A DNA stretch of 64,000 bases. It comes from Planctomycetota bacterium (GTDB taxonomy: Bacteria; Planctomycetota; SZUA-567; JAKLDR01). Below the pieces are notes generated by a model. It did not search any database. It saw only the letters and a program-made list of their open reading frames with translations, and was not told where the DNA came from. How positions within the stretch are numbered: position 1 is the stretch's first letter; each line of letters opens with the position of its first letter. The position numbers and the translations under genes were made by a program. Location: positions 1 through 64,000 of the forward strand of contig JAKLDR010000006.1 of assembly GCA_022703445.1 (NCBI GenBank), written 5' to 3'. Positions 7,769 through 16,881 of this stretch are shown here, in pieces.

Positions 7769-8371
7769 TCAGCCCGGGGGCGGGTTGAGCAGGTTTCTTG
7801 CCCCGGCGAAGGTCATCTGGGCGGCCAGCGCCGCCAGCACCAGGCCGGTCAGCTTGGTGAGTATGGTGATGCCCTTGCGGCCGATCAGCCGCTCCACCGA
7901 GGAGGCCAGGAAGAGCAGCGCGCCCACCGCCACCACCGCGGCGGCCAGCGCGCCGAAGCCGGCGAAGCGCTGGAAGTTGTCCTCGGCCTGCGCGCCCATG
8001 ACCAGCAGGGCTCCGGTGGTGGCCGGCCCCACGGTCATGGGGATGGCCAGGGGCACCACGGCGATGTCGCCCTCCGCGTCGGCGGCCGCCGGCGCGTCGC
8101 TGCCCCGGACCAGGCTCACCGCGGTCAGGAAGAGCAGTCCGCCGGCGCCCACCCGGAAGGCGTCCACGGTGATGCCGAAGAGCGAGAAGATCAGGTTCCC
8201 GAAGAAGTAGAGCACCGCGCAGACCGCCACGATGGCCAGGGTTACCCGCACGGCCAGTCCCCGGCGCTCGGCCTCGGTGCGCTCCCGGGTCATGGTCAGG
8301 AACATCGAGACCACGAAGAAGGGCGTGAGCAGGAAGAAGAACATGATGCCGACGCTGACCAGGTAGGCCAT
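7769..8371 (-). CDS. MarC family integral membrane protein
   Basis: A 200-residue protein with about six membrane spans. The start MAYLVSVGIMFFFLLTPFFV, the motif VPLAIPMTVGPATTGALLVM near residue 97, and the length fit the MarC/UPF0056 family. MarC proteins sit in the inner membrane and their transport role is unresolved; the old link to multiple antibiotic resistance was withdrawn. The ATG at 8371 is chosen because upstream in-frame residues are Arg/Gly-rich and non-membrane. A TTGCGC/GAGAAT promoter lies upstream at 8405-8432, facing away from the TPR gene. Confidence 0.9.
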   Translation of the reverse strand: MAYLVSVGIMFFFLLTPFFVVSMFLTMTRERTEAERRGLAVRVTLAIVAVCAVLYFFGNLIFSLFGITVDAFRVGAGGLLFLTAVSLVRGSDAPAAADAEGDIAVVPLAIPMTVGPATTGALLVMGAQAEDNFQRFAGFGALAAAVVAVGALLFLASSVERLIGRKGITILTKLTGLVLAALAAQMTFAGARNLLNPPPG

Positions 8372-8404
8372 GGGCGGATGCCCTCCGGGTGCCGAACCCC
8401 GGCC

Positions 8405-8432
8405 ATTCTCGGCGCCGGCCGCCGGCGCGCAA
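8405..8432 (-). promoter_or_regulatory. promoter for marC-family gene
   Basis: On the minus strand TTGCGC (8427-8432), a 16-bp spacer and GAGAAT (8405-8410), about 34 bp before the start codon. Confidence 0.4.
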
Positions 8433-8548
8433 GTGCGACGCCTGGAGGCCACGGTGTGCGGCCGGTCCGGCGGCCCGCGGCCGGGGGCAGGCCGCCTCCG
8501 GGTTTTTCCGGAACCTTTCGCAGGCTGGACGGTTCATACTCCCCACGC

Positions 8549-8576
8549 TTGCAGCCCGGGACCGGGGGGCCATAAT
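8549..8576 (+). promoter_or_regulatory. promoter for TPR/metallopeptidase gene
   Basis: TTGCAG (8549-8554), a 16-bp spacer and CATAAT (8571-8576), 49 bp before the ATG at 8626. Confidence 0.5.
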
Positions 8577-8625
8577 GACCCGGCCGGACCGGAACGACCC
8601 CGCAACCGACTGGAGACGAACCAAG

Positions 8626-11600
8626 ATGCTCAGCCTCAGAATCATCCATGCCCTGCCGCTGGTCATCGCCCTGCTCCCGGCCGTCCCGACGGCCCGGGCC
8701 GCCTCGGCCGACATGGAATGGGCCCGCGAGAACTACTACGCCGGCCGCTACGCCGACGCCGACGCCAAGCTCCGCAAGGTCCTGGAGGGCAAGGACGAGG
8801 CCGAGGCGGCCGCCGCCCGGCTGCTCCTCGGGCGCGTCCTGCTGCTGACCGGCAAGTACGACGAGGCCGCCGCGCTCCACGCCGACGCCAAGGAGCCCTC
8901 GCCCGAGGCCCTCAACCTGCGCGGCGAGGCGCTGATGGCCCGCGGCAAGTACCAGGAGGCCGGCGAGCTCTTCCAGAAGGCCTTCGAGGCCAGCAAGGAG
9001 CGGTCCGCGGAGGCCCGCGTCAACCTCATCGAGTTCTACGAGCTGACCAACCAGCGGCCGCTGGCCGAGCTCTCCCGCGACTGGTTCTTCAAGACCTACC
9101 AGAAGGCCGGGCAGATCGGCTACACCCGGGACGGCAAGGACGTGACCGATCCGCAGGAGCTCATCTGCCTCGGCCGGGCCATGGCCAAGCGCGACCCGCA
9201 GGGCGCCATCAACGCCCTGACCGGGGCCGAGAAGGCCGACAAGCGCGAGGTCGAGCCCTTCCTCCTGTCCTACAACCTCTTCGCCGAGCGCTTTGCCTGG
9301 GGCGAGGCCGACAAGGAGCTGGCCCGCGCCCTGGCCATCAACAAGAACCACCCCGACGTCAAGCTGGCCTCGGCCTGGAAATCCTGGACGCGCGAGGACG
9401 ACGCCGCCGCCGCCGAGAAGGCCATCGACGCCGCCCTGGAAATCAACCCGAACATGGCGGCGGCCAGGGTGCTGCGCGCCAGCCTGTCGCTCTTCGACGA
9501 CGAGCACGACAAGGCCAGGAAGGAGATCGACGCGGCGCTGGCGGTCAACCCCAACGACCTCTCCGCGCTGGCGGTGCTGGCCGCCCTGCACTACGACCTG
9601 GGCCAGGAGAAGGAGTTCGAGGCGGCCTCCAAGCGCGTGCTGGAGATCAACCCCGGGTTCGCCGGCCTCTACCTGACCCTGGCGGGCTGCTGCGAGCGCA
9701 AGCGCCAGTTCCCGGCGGCCGAGGCCTTCTACCGCAAGGCCATGGAGCTCGACCCCCGCGACTGGCAGGGCCACTACGGCGCGGGCATGGCCCTGGCGCG
9801 CCGCGGCCAGACCGCCGAGGCCAAGGCCCTGCTGGAGAAGGCCTGGGAGCTCAACAAGTTCAACATCTTCTGCCGGAACATGCTGGTGGTCATCGACAAG
9901 CTCACCCCGCCCGAAGGGCAGGAGCCCCGGTTCGAGACCCTGACCACCGCGCATTTCGTGATCCGCGCGCCGAAGGAGGACGCCCCCCTGACGCTGCCCT
10001 ACTACGGCCGGCTGCTGGAGGAGGCCTACGCGCGGATGAAGGAGCGCTACAGGTTCGAGCCCGAGGGGCCGCTGGTGGCCGAGATCTTCAACAAGCACGG
10101 CGACTTCTCGGCGCGCACCGCCGGGCTGCCCGGCATCGGCGCCGACGGCGCCTGCTTCGGCCGGTTCATGACCCTGGTGGACGCCAGGGTCTGGCAGGCC
10201 AAGTCCGTGCCCCAGTTCAACTGGGCGATCGTCGCCGAGCACGAGCTCATGCACGTCTTCAGCCTGCAGGCCAGCGGCTACCGGATCCCCCGGTGGCTGA
10301 CCGAGGGCCTGAGCGTCTACGAGGAGTCCGCCCCGCGCATCGACCTGGACCGCCTCTTCCTCACCGCGGCGCAGTCCGGGCTGCTCATCAAGGTGGCGGA
10401 CATGAACCGCCAGATGAGCCGCCCGAAGATCCCGGTCAACGCCATCCTCTCCTACTACCAGGCCAGCCGCATAGTTGACTACATCTACGCCAAGGGCGGA
10501 GCCGAGGGCATGGGGCGGCTGCTCGCCGACCTGCGCGCCCGGAAGAAGCCCGAGGAGGCCATCAAGTCCGCCCTGGGCATGTCCATGGAGGAGTTCGAGG
10601 CCGCGGTGCTCAAGGCCCAGAGGGACTTCGCCGCCGCCAACATCCGGATGACCCCGCAGTACGACCAGGTCCAGCTCACCAAGCTCATGGTGGACGCCAA
10701 GGAGCACCCGGAGGACCCTGAGAAGCTGGTGGCCCTGGCCGCGGCCTACGCTTCGCCGGAGATCAAGCGCTTCGACGCGGCCAAGAAGTACGCCGCCGAG
10801 GCCCTCAAGAAGGCCGGCGAGGCCGCCGGCGGCGCCGCCGCCCGGGCTCAGGCCGTCCTCGGCGTGCTGGCCTTCGAGAAGGACAAGAACTACCGCGAGA
10901 GCAAGGAGCTCTTCGGCAAGGCCCTGGCCGCCGACCCGGACAACTTCAGCGCCCGCCTCTACCTCGGCCGCATCGCGGTCAAGGAGGGCGATTGGAAGGG
11001 GGCCATCGAGCAGCTCGAGAAGGCCCGGGCCATCTACCCGCGCTGGCTGGGCAAGGGCGAGCTCAGTCTCCACGAGCACCTCTACAAGGCCTACGACGGC
11101 ATCGGCGAGAAGGACAAGGCCTTGGACGTGCTTCGCGACCAGGTGGCGCTCGACAAGTTCGCGTTGGAGCCCGCCGTGCTCCTGGCCAAGCGGGCCATCG
11201 GCCTGAAGAAGTTCGACCTGGCCCAGTGGGCCTGTTTCCAGGCCATCAAGGTGGACAACTTCGCCTTCGAGCCGCACCTGGTCTGGGGCGAGGCCGCCGA
11301 GAAGGCCGGCGACATGGCTGTGGCCGAGCGGGAGTATGCCAACGCCGTGCGGGTGGATGCCACCAAGGTCGAGCCAAGGCTGGGCCTGGCCCGCGCGCTC
11401 TGGGCCCGGGACAAGAAGAACGAGGCCCGCCAGGCCGCTGCCGAGGCCGCGGCCCTGGCCAAGGATGACCCGGAGGCGATCCGCCTCACCAAGGAGTACG
11501 GCCCGCCGGAGGCCAAGCCCGAGCCGAAGCCGGAAGAGAAGCCGGTGCCGAAGGCCGAGCCCAAGCCCGCGGACAAGCCGGCCGACGAGCCGGAGCCGAA

Positions 11601-11628
11601 GGAGCTGCCCAAGCTCGAGAAACTGTGA
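8626..11628 (+). CDS. secreted TPR protein with a central HEXXH metallopeptidase domain
   Basis: A 1000-residue protein with a signal peptide (MLSLRIIHALPLVIALLPAV, cleavage near ARA-A). TPR repeats fill residues about 25-420. A gluzincin-like domain follows at about 430-650 with EHELMH near residues 537-542 (HEXXH zinc motif) and a downstream WLTEGLSVYEE that would supply the third ligand Glu, as in the peptidase MA-like family. More TPRs occupy about 690-950, and a Lys/Pro/Glu-rich tail ends the protein. It probably acts in the periplasm or at the envelope; the substrate is unknown. The ATG at 8626 begins the signal peptide, so longer frames are discarded. It is monocistronic and followed by a repeat element. 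Confidence 0.85.
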   Translation: MLSLRIIHALPLVIALLPAVPTARAASADMEWARENYYAGRYADADAKLRKVLEGKDEAEAAAARLLLGRVLLLTGKYDEAAALHADAKEPSPEALNLRGEALMARGKYQEAGELFQKAFEASKERSAEARVNLIEFYELTNQRPLAELSRDWFFKTYQKAGQIGYTRDGKDVTDPQELICLGRAMAKRDPQGAINALTGAEKADKREVEPFLLSYNLFAERFAWGEADKELARALAINKNHPDVKLASAWKSWTREDDAAAAEKAIDAALEINPNMAAARVLRASLSLFDDEHDKARKEIDAALAVNPNDLSALAVLAALHYDLGQEKEFEAASKRVLEINPGFAGLYLTLAGCCERKRQFPAAEAFYRKAMELDPRDWQGHYGAGMALARRGQTAEAKALLEKAWELNKFNIFCRNMLVVIDKLTPPEGQEPRFETLTTAHFVIRAPKEDAPLTLPYYGRLLEEAYARMKERYRFEPEGPLVAEIFNKHGDFSARTAGLPGIGADGACFGRFMTLVDARVWQAKSVPQFNWAIVAEHELMHVFSLQASGYRIPRWLTEGLSVYEESAPRIDLDRLFLTAAQSGLLIKVADMNRQMSRPKIPVNAILSYYQASRIVDYIYAKGGAEGMGRLLADLRARKKPEEAIKSALGMSMEEFEAAVLKAQRDFAAANIRMTPQYDQVQLTKLMVDAKEHPEDPEKLVALAAAYASPEIKRFDAAKKYAAEALKKAGEAAGGAAARAQAVLGVLAFEKDKNYRESKELFGKALAADPDNFSARLYLGRIAVKEGDWKGAIEQLEKARAIYPRWLGKGELSLHEHLYKAYDGIGEKDKALDVLRDQVALDKFALEPAVLLAKRAIGLKKFDLAQWACFQAIKVDNFAFEPHLVWGEAAEKAGDMAVAEREYANAVRVDATKVEPRLGLARALWARDKKNEARQAAAEAAALAKDDPEAIRLTKEYGPPEAKPEPKPEEKPVPKAEPKPADKPADEPEPKELPKLEKL

Positions 11629-11630
11629 TT

Positions 11631-11754
11631 GCCGCAAAGAGGCGCAAGATGCGCAAAGGGTTTTGAACCAGGAACCAGGAACCAGGAACTGGGAACTGGG
11701 AACTGGGAACTGGGAACCATCATGCCCCTTGCGCCTCTTGCGCATCTTTGCGGC
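11631..11754. repeat. composite repeat: inverted GCCGCAAAGA arms around a heptamer array
   Basis: The arms at 11631-11660 and 11725-11754 are 30-bp near-perfect inverted repeats opening GCCGCAAAGAKGCGCAAGA. Inside, 11665-11718 is a direct 7-bp tandem array: three units GAACCAG then four units GAACTGG plus a partial unit. It begins 2 bp after the upstream stop codon. Confidence 0.9.
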
Positions 11755-11851
11755 TATGCAGCTTCAGACAATCGTATCTGAGTGGTGTATAGGGGTATAG
11801 GCGATTGTCCGGTCAACCGTGCCGCTCGTTGGGAGGGCTTCCTCCGAAGTC

Positions 11852-13333
11852 ATGGGCACCGACTTGTTCCGATTGACCTTGATCGCCGGAGCGGCCTGGC
11901 TGATCGCATTGTTCCTCGCGCCCATCGCCGCCGCCGGCGAGCCCGGCTATTCGAAGCGGGTCCTCAAGGTCGGGCCGGACAAGCAGTTCAAGACCGTCGC
12001 CGCTGCCGCCCGCGCGGTGAAGAACGGCGACACCGTCGAGATCGACGCCGGGCTCTACAAGGGCGACGTGGCCTCCTGGCACGTCAGCGACGTGATCATC
12101 CGCGGCGTCGGGGGGCTGGCCCACCTCGAGGCCGACGGCAAGGACGAGGGCGGCAAGGGCATCTGGGTGGTCGGCGGCCGCAACGTGGTCATCGAGAACA
12201 TCGAGTTCTCCGGATGCAAGGTCTCAGACGATAACGGCGCCGGCATCCGGCTCGAGTCGGAAGGCCCGACGGTCATCCGCAACTGCTACTTCCACGACAA
12301 CGAAAACGGAATCCTCGGCGGCCACGGCGGCTGCGAGCTGGTGGTCGAGTACTGCGAGTTCTTCCGCAACGGCCACGGCGACGGCTACAGCCACAACATG
12401 TACATCGGCAACTGCCGGAGCTTCACCCTGCGCCACTCCTACAGCCACGGTGCCAAGGTCGGCCACAACGTCAAAAGCCGCGCCTTCAAGAACGTCATCG
12501 TGTACAACAGGATCATGGACGAGGCCGACGGCTCGGCCAGCTACGAGATCGACCTGCCCAACGGCGGGCTCTCGTACATCATTGGCAACGTCATTCAGAA
12601 GGGGCCCAAGGCCCAGAACTCCGGCCTGGTCGCCTACGCCATGGAGGGCGGCAAGAACCCCGAGCAGGAGCTCTACGTCGTCAACAACACCATGGTCAAC
12701 GACTTCGGCAAGGGCACCTTCGTGGCCATCCGCTCGGCCACCAAAGCTGTGGTGGCCAATAACCTCTTCATCGGTCCGGGCAAGGGCGTCGGCGGCAAGG
12801 CCGAGGAGGCGGCGAACCTCGCCACCCAGGACGGGAAGTCCGTACTGGACCGCGCCAAGTACGACTACCGCCTGGCCGAGAACTCGCCGGCCCGAGACAA
12901 GGGCACCGACCCGGGCAAGGCCGGGGACTTCGCGCTCGCCCCGGTCGCCCAATACGTGGACAAGGCCCGCGGCGAAGACCGCGCGCCGGTCGGGACCATC
13001 GACATTGGCGCCTACGAGTTCGGACACGTGGCCACGAAGAAGTTCGAGCCGGGGGCAATCGCCCTGATCGCCGCGGTGCCGCCGCCGGCGCAGCCCAAGC
13101 CGGAGCCGAAGCCAGAGCCGGCGCCGCCGGCGGTCGTAGCTGCCCCGCCCCCGTCCCCTCCTCCTCCGGTGCGCACGCCCGAGCAGATCTGCCAGGGGTG
13201 GTTGTCGATGGCCCGGAACTACAAGAACGCCGGGATGACCGAGGAGGCGGTGCGCTGCCTCAACAAGATCATCCAGGGATATCCCGACAGCCAGTGGGCG
13301 GCGCAGGCGAAAGAGGAACTGAAGAAACCGTAA
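11852..13333 (+). CDS. secreted right-handed beta-helix protein with C-terminal TPR-like helix pair
   Basis: About 493 residues with a signal peptide (LIAGAAWLIALFLAPIAAAG). Repeated short strands such as VIRNCYFHDNENGILGG and FTLRHSYSHGAKVGHNVKSR, rich in Asn and Gly, give the parallel beta-helix fold of pectate-lyase-like and DUF1565-type proteins (residues about 35-370). A Pro-rich linker (PKPEPKPEPAPP) leads to a C-terminal unit like a TPR (MARNYKNAGMTEEAVRCLNK). A polysaccharide lyase or binding role is possible but no catalytic residues can be assigned. The ATG at 11852 gives a clean signal peptide and has GGGAGG about 14 bp upstream; the ATG-frame at 11819 would add 11 residues. The start is uncertain. 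Confidence 0.75.
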   Translation: MGTDLFRLTLIAGAAWLIALFLAPIAAAGEPGYSKRVLKVGPDKQFKTVAAAARAVKNGDTVEIDAGLYKGDVASWHVSDVIIRGVGGLAHLEADGKDEGGKGIWVVGGRNVVIENIEFSGCKVSDDNGAGIRLESEGPTVIRNCYFHDNENGILGGHGGCELVVEYCEFFRNGHGDGYSHNMYIGNCRSFTLRHSYSHGAKVGHNVKSRAFKNVIVYNRIMDEADGSASYEIDLPNGGLSYIIGNVIQKGPKAQNSGLVAYAMEGGKNPEQELYVVNNTMVNDFGKGTFVAIRSATKAVVANNLFIGPGKGVGGKAEEAANLATQDGKSVLDRAKYDYRLAENSPARDKGTDPGKAGDFALAPVAQYVDKARGEDRAPVGTIDIGAYEFGHVATKKFEPGAIALIAAVPPPAQPKPEPKPEPAPPAVVAAPPPSPPPPVRTPEQICQGWLSMARNYKNAGMTEEAVRCLNKIIQGYPDSQWAAQAKEELKKP

Positions 13334-13336
13334 TTA

Positions 13337-13473
13337 GCCGCAAAGAGGCGCAAAGAAACGCAAGAGCGCGAGTCGGCATTCGGCTTTGGGCTTTCGGCTT
13401 TCGGAACAGCCGGACCGACGGCGAGCCGTTGTCCTGCCGTACCGAAAGCCGAAGGCCGAATGCCGAAAGCCGA
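13337..13473. repeat. half GCCGCAAAGA arm plus TCGGCTT heptamer inverted repeat
   Basis: 13337-13365 is a lone arm like the outer arms at 11631 and 11725. Next, 13373-13404 is four TCGGCTT-type heptamers plus TCGG, and 13442-13473 is the complementary arm, also four heptamers. The two arms carry the same heptamer but their variant units (TCGGCAT, TGGGCTT, TCGGCCT) stand at different positions. The element lies between two convergent genes. Confidence 0.9.
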
Positions 13474-13488
13474 ACCTGTTCTAGGCCG

Positions 13489-16400
13489 TCAGTCCTTGAT
13501 CTCCTCCAGGTTGGCCGCCTTGCGGTCGAACCGGAGCGCCCAGACCCGCCTGCCGCTCGAGTTGTTGATGAAGCAGAGTTTGAGCTCCGGGTCGTAGGCC
13601 AGAGCGTCGGAGTGGTTGAAGGGGTTGGCCTTGAAGGCCGGGTCCTTGCCGTTCTCCGAGAACTTGACGTCCAGCCAGTAGAACTTGCTGTCGTTGGGGT
13701 CCCAGGCGTAGCACGAAGCCTTGCCGTCGGGGCGCACCGCCAGCATCATGTTCAGGATCAGGTCGGAGTCCGGCAGGTACACGGCCTCGAAGGGCAGCAG
13801 CCACTGGCCGAGAGCCTTGGGTTTGGCCGGGGCGAGCTTCTCGGCCGTGCCCGAGGCGAAGTCGTACTTGAAGATCTCCTTCTCGTAGGCCATCCACAGG
13901 CAGTTGCGCTTGGAGTCGTAGACCATGCACGGTCCGTCGCACCAGGCGCCGGTGGCCTTGGGGCCGTTCCAGGGCAGCTTGTTCCACTTGCCCTCCTTGG
14001 CGTCGAAGCGGAAGAGCCCCTTGTCGGAGTAGACGACCGCGCCGGCCGGCGTGGCCTTGATGTGGCTGTTCATCGGCCCGCGGTGGTCGAGCCCCGGGAA
14101 GGGCGCCGGCTCCCACTCGCGGACCAGCGGGTTGTAGGCCCGGTCGAAGTAGAACATCTTCCCCGCGGTCTGGTCGTAGGCGTAGGCCTTGTAGGCGTGG
14201 ATGGGCACGTGCCGGCGGTCGTGGAAGGACAGCGGCGTGGGCTGCTCGGCGTAGACGTTCTCGATGGGGTCGTCGGGGTGGTAGCCGATGGTCCAGAAGC
14301 CGCCGAGCACGCTGAAGTGGGCCACGTCGTCCTCGTGGCTGGTGGCATGGCCGCCGCCCCAGAGCAGGAACTGGTGGCGGTCGGTGTCGTAGGCCGAGGT
14401 GCCCCAGCGGTTGGTCGCGCCGGGAGCGTACTTGGGGAACCTGAATGCCGTCCACTGGTTGGCCGGCAGGTCGTCGAGGAACTTCTTCGCGGCGGCCGGG
14501 TCAGGGACCGCGGCCTTCTCCCAGATCTCCGGCGAGATGGTGTTCCAGACGTAACTGCCGGAGAAGGGCGCGGCCGAGGCGTCCTCGGCGCCGGCGGCGG
14601 GCTTGGCCGGGTCGACCTTCGCCGCCCAGACGGTGTTCTTCTCCTGGCAGACCAGGACGTCGCCCTCGGCCACCGCGCCGACCTGGAACTCGCGGGCGTT
14701 CACGCTCGGGCCGGCGCCCTTCATGAGCGGCGTCCAGGCGTTGGCCGCCGTGTCGTAGGTCCAGATCTCCTGGGCGAGCGGCGTCCGGCTGTAGCCGCCG
14801 GCGACGACGATCTTCTTGGCGCCTGGCAGCCAGCCGGTGATGTGCCCGGCCCGCGGCGAGGGGCACTTCGCCGGGAAGCGCTGCTCCCAGCTGCGCGTCT
14901 TGCAGTCGTAGACCCAGGTGTCGGAGAGCGCCCGGTCGAGGCCGTCGCCTCCGAAGAGGACGATCTTGCCGTTGGCGGCGTCGAAGGCGATCTGCGAGCG
15001 CGCCCGGCCCGGAGGCTCTGGCCAGAGCGCGTCGACGGCCTGTTCGAAGATCTCGCGCGCCGAGCGCACCGCGGCGATCTTCTCGGGGGTGATCGCTCCG
15101 GAAAGGCTCGGCCCGGCGGCTTTCACGGCCGCGGCCGCGGCGGTCAGGCGCTTGACGGCGACTTCACCGACGGTCTTCTCGCTGCCGGCCAGCCCCGCGG
15201 CGCCGACCTCGCCGGCGAACTTCTCGGCGGCGGCGGCCAGTTCCGCGGCCTTGGCGACGAGATCGACCTTGGCCTCGGCGGGAGTCTCGGCGGTCGCGTG
15301 ACGGCTCGAGGTCCGGCCGAGCAGGTCCTTGGACTGCCAGCGCAGGTCCTTGGACTTGGCGAAGAGCTCCTTGAGCTTCGGCGAGCCGAACTCGAGCTTG
15401 CGCCACTCGTTCTTGGCGATGTCAAAGACCCAGGTGGAGATGTCGGCGCTGCCGCCCTCGCCGCCGGCGTGGAGGATTTCCTTGTTAATGGGATCGTAGG
15501 CCATCGAGCCCCACAGGCGGCACTTCTCGCGCGGCTTAGCCTCCAGGTCCTTCCAGGTGCGGCCGGCGACGTCGTAGGCGATGGTCTTGTTCCACATGTA
15601 GGCGTAGACCGTGCCGCCGGCGCCGCCCTCGGGCACGTAGCAGTACTCGCCGTAGGTCTTGCCGTTGTGCCACTGGCCGCCGGCGCCGGGCCGGAGGAAC
15701 TCGCCGTCCTTGTAGAAGGGCGAGCCGCCGCTGTAGCCGTGCTTGGAGCGCTCCTTGGCGTACTGCTCGCCGAGCGGCCCGGACTCGGGCCGGTCCTTCT
15801 CCATTCCCGGAGGATAGGCGTTGAACCACTTGGCCTGGGCCAGGTCGAACTCCTCGGTGTCGTAGTGGCGCGGGCCCTCGCCGCCGGTGTGCTGCACCCC
15901 GGTGGCGGCCACGAACTTTCCGGCCTTTGACGCCCACACGAAGACCGGCTGCTCGCGGGCGCCGGTCTTCATCTCGAGAATCTTCACCCAGGTGTTGGCC
16001 GGGGCGTCCTTGAGCGCCGCCGGCAACTCCGGGGCCTTGACTGCCGGGGCTTCCCCCGCGATGGCCGCCTGTAGGGGCACGGCATGCCGTGCCCCTACCC
16101 CTACCGCCGTCAAAACGCCCCCGCCGCCAACCGCCAGGACCGTACCGGTCACCACCGCCACCAGCTTGATCTTCGTGAGGATCATGGTCTTCGAGACTCC
16201 TTTCGTCAGGGCGAGGACCGCCGGAGACGCTGCCGCTCCCGAGGCCGAGGCGGCCACCGCCGCGGTGAGTCCTGCCGGCAGCGCCGCGCCGGGCGCGTGG
16301 GCGGCGAGCAGCTCGCCTAGGGCCACCGCCGAGTAGCCCACGCCGGCCGCACCGAGCCGCTCGCGCAGGCGCGAGAGCCCCCGGCCCAGCCGGCTGGCCA

Positions 16401-16881
16401 CCGTGCCCTCGGCGCAGCCCAGCTGCCGGGCGACCTCCGCGCGCGAGCAGCCCTCCAGGTAGGTGAGCACCAGGACCTCGCGCTCGCCGGACGGCAGCCG
16501 GTCGAGCGCGGCGTCGAGCCGAGGCCCGATGCGCGCCCAGGCTTGCTGGTCGGCGCGGTTCCTCTCCTCTGCAGCCATAACAGCGGCCTCCTCTTCCCGG
16601 CGCCGACGGCGCTCCTCGGCGCGGCGGAACTCACCGGCGGCCAGCGTCGCCGCGCGGTGGAGCCACCCGCCGAGCGAAGCGTCGCGCGGCAGCGACCGGG
16701 CTTTTCTCAGGAGAACGAGGAAGGTGGCCTGGGCGGCGTCCTCGGCGGCATGCGCGTCGCCGAGCGCGCGCAGGCAGGCGTTGTAGACCATCCGGCCGTG
16801 CGCAGCCGCGGCGGCACCCAGCGCCTCCTCGGCGCGGGAACCGCCGGCAGCCAACCCGGCCAGGATTTCAGCGCTGGTCAC
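13489..16881 (-). CDS. ECF sigma factor fused through a membrane span to a kelch-like beta-propeller
   Basis: A 1130-residue protein. Residues about 20-95 are sigma70 region 2 (AEDAAQATFLVLLRKARSL, GGWLHRAATLAAGEFRR) and about 115-180 are region 4 (LPSGEREVLVLTYLEGCS, EVARQLGCAEGTVASRLGRG). A span follows at about 228-255 (LVAVVTGTVLAVGGGGVLTA), then about 870 residues of kelch-type blades (IVLFGGDGLDRALSDTWVYD, FLLWGGGHATSHEDDVAHF). The likely topology is a cytoplasmic sigma domain and a periplasmic sensor, so release by proteolysis or retention at the membrane would control it (inference). Planctomycete ECF factors with long membrane extensions are known. The GTG at 16881 has GGAGGGA upstream; an ATG at 16899 is the alternative. 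The extension is paralogous to the protein at 57283-59937. Confidence 0.85.
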   Translation of the reverse strand: MTSAEILAGLAAGGSRAEEALGAAAAAHGRMVYNACLRALGDAHAAEDAAQATFLVLLRKARSLPRDASLGGWLHRAATLAAGEFRRAEERRRRREEEAAVMAAEERNRADQQAWARIGPRLDAALDRLPSGEREVLVLTYLEGCSRAEVARQLGCAEGTVASRLGRGLSRLRERLGAAGVGYSAVALGELLAAHAPGAALPAGLTAAVAASASGAAASPAVLALTKGVSKTMILTKIKLVAVVTGTVLAVGGGGVLTAVGVGARHAVPLQAAIAGEAPAVKAPELPAALKDAPANTWVKILEMKTGAREQPVFVWASKAGKFVAATGVQHTGGEGPRHYDTEEFDLAQAKWFNAYPPGMEKDRPESGPLGEQYAKERSKHGYSGGSPFYKDGEFLRPGAGGQWHNGKTYGEYCYVPEGGAGGTVYAYMWNKTIAYDVAGRTWKDLEAKPREKCRLWGSMAYDPINKEILHAGGEGGSADISTWVFDIAKNEWRKLEFGSPKLKELFAKSKDLRWQSKDLLGRTSSRHATAETPAEAKVDLVAKAAELAAAAEKFAGEVGAAGLAGSEKTVGEVAVKRLTAAAAAVKAAGPSLSGAITPEKIAAVRSAREIFEQAVDALWPEPPGRARSQIAFDAANGKIVLFGGDGLDRALSDTWVYDCKTRSWEQRFPAKCPSPRAGHITGWLPGAKKIVVAGGYSRTPLAQEIWTYDTAANAWTPLMKGAGPSVNAREFQVGAVAEGDVLVCQEKNTVWAAKVDPAKPAAGAEDASAAPFSGSYVWNTISPEIWEKAAVPDPAAAKKFLDDLPANQWTAFRFPKYAPGATNRWGTSAYDTDRHQFLLWGGGHATSHEDDVAHFSVLGGFWTIGYHPDDPIENVYAEQPTPLSFHDRRHVPIHAYKAYAYDQTAGKMFYFDRAYNPLVREWEPAPFPGLDHRGPMNSHIKATPAGAVVYSDKGLFRFDAKEGKWNKLPWNGPKATGAWCDGPCMVYDSKRNCLWMAYEKEIFKYDFASGTAEKLAPAKPKALGQWLLPFEAVYLPDSDLILNMMLAVRPDGKASCYAWDPNDSKFYWLDVKFSENGKDPAFKANPFNHSDALAYDPELKLCFINNSSGRRVWALRFDRKAANLEEIKD
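16071..16098. repeat. perfect 28-bp palindrome inside the sigma-kelch gene
   Basis: GTAGGGGCACGGCA followed by its exact reverse complement, with no spacer. It encodes about ten residues just after the membrane span, at the junction between the sigma/membrane part and the propeller. It shares GTAGGGGC with the element at 21769-21838. Confidence 0.95.

Noticed and set aside
8296..11745. Long open frame of 1149 codons antisense to the TPR peptidase gene
   Set aside because: It is a by-product of high GC third positions. The translation is repetitive Leu/Gly/Val/Ala with no family motif, and the other strand has a signal peptide, TPRs and HEXXH.
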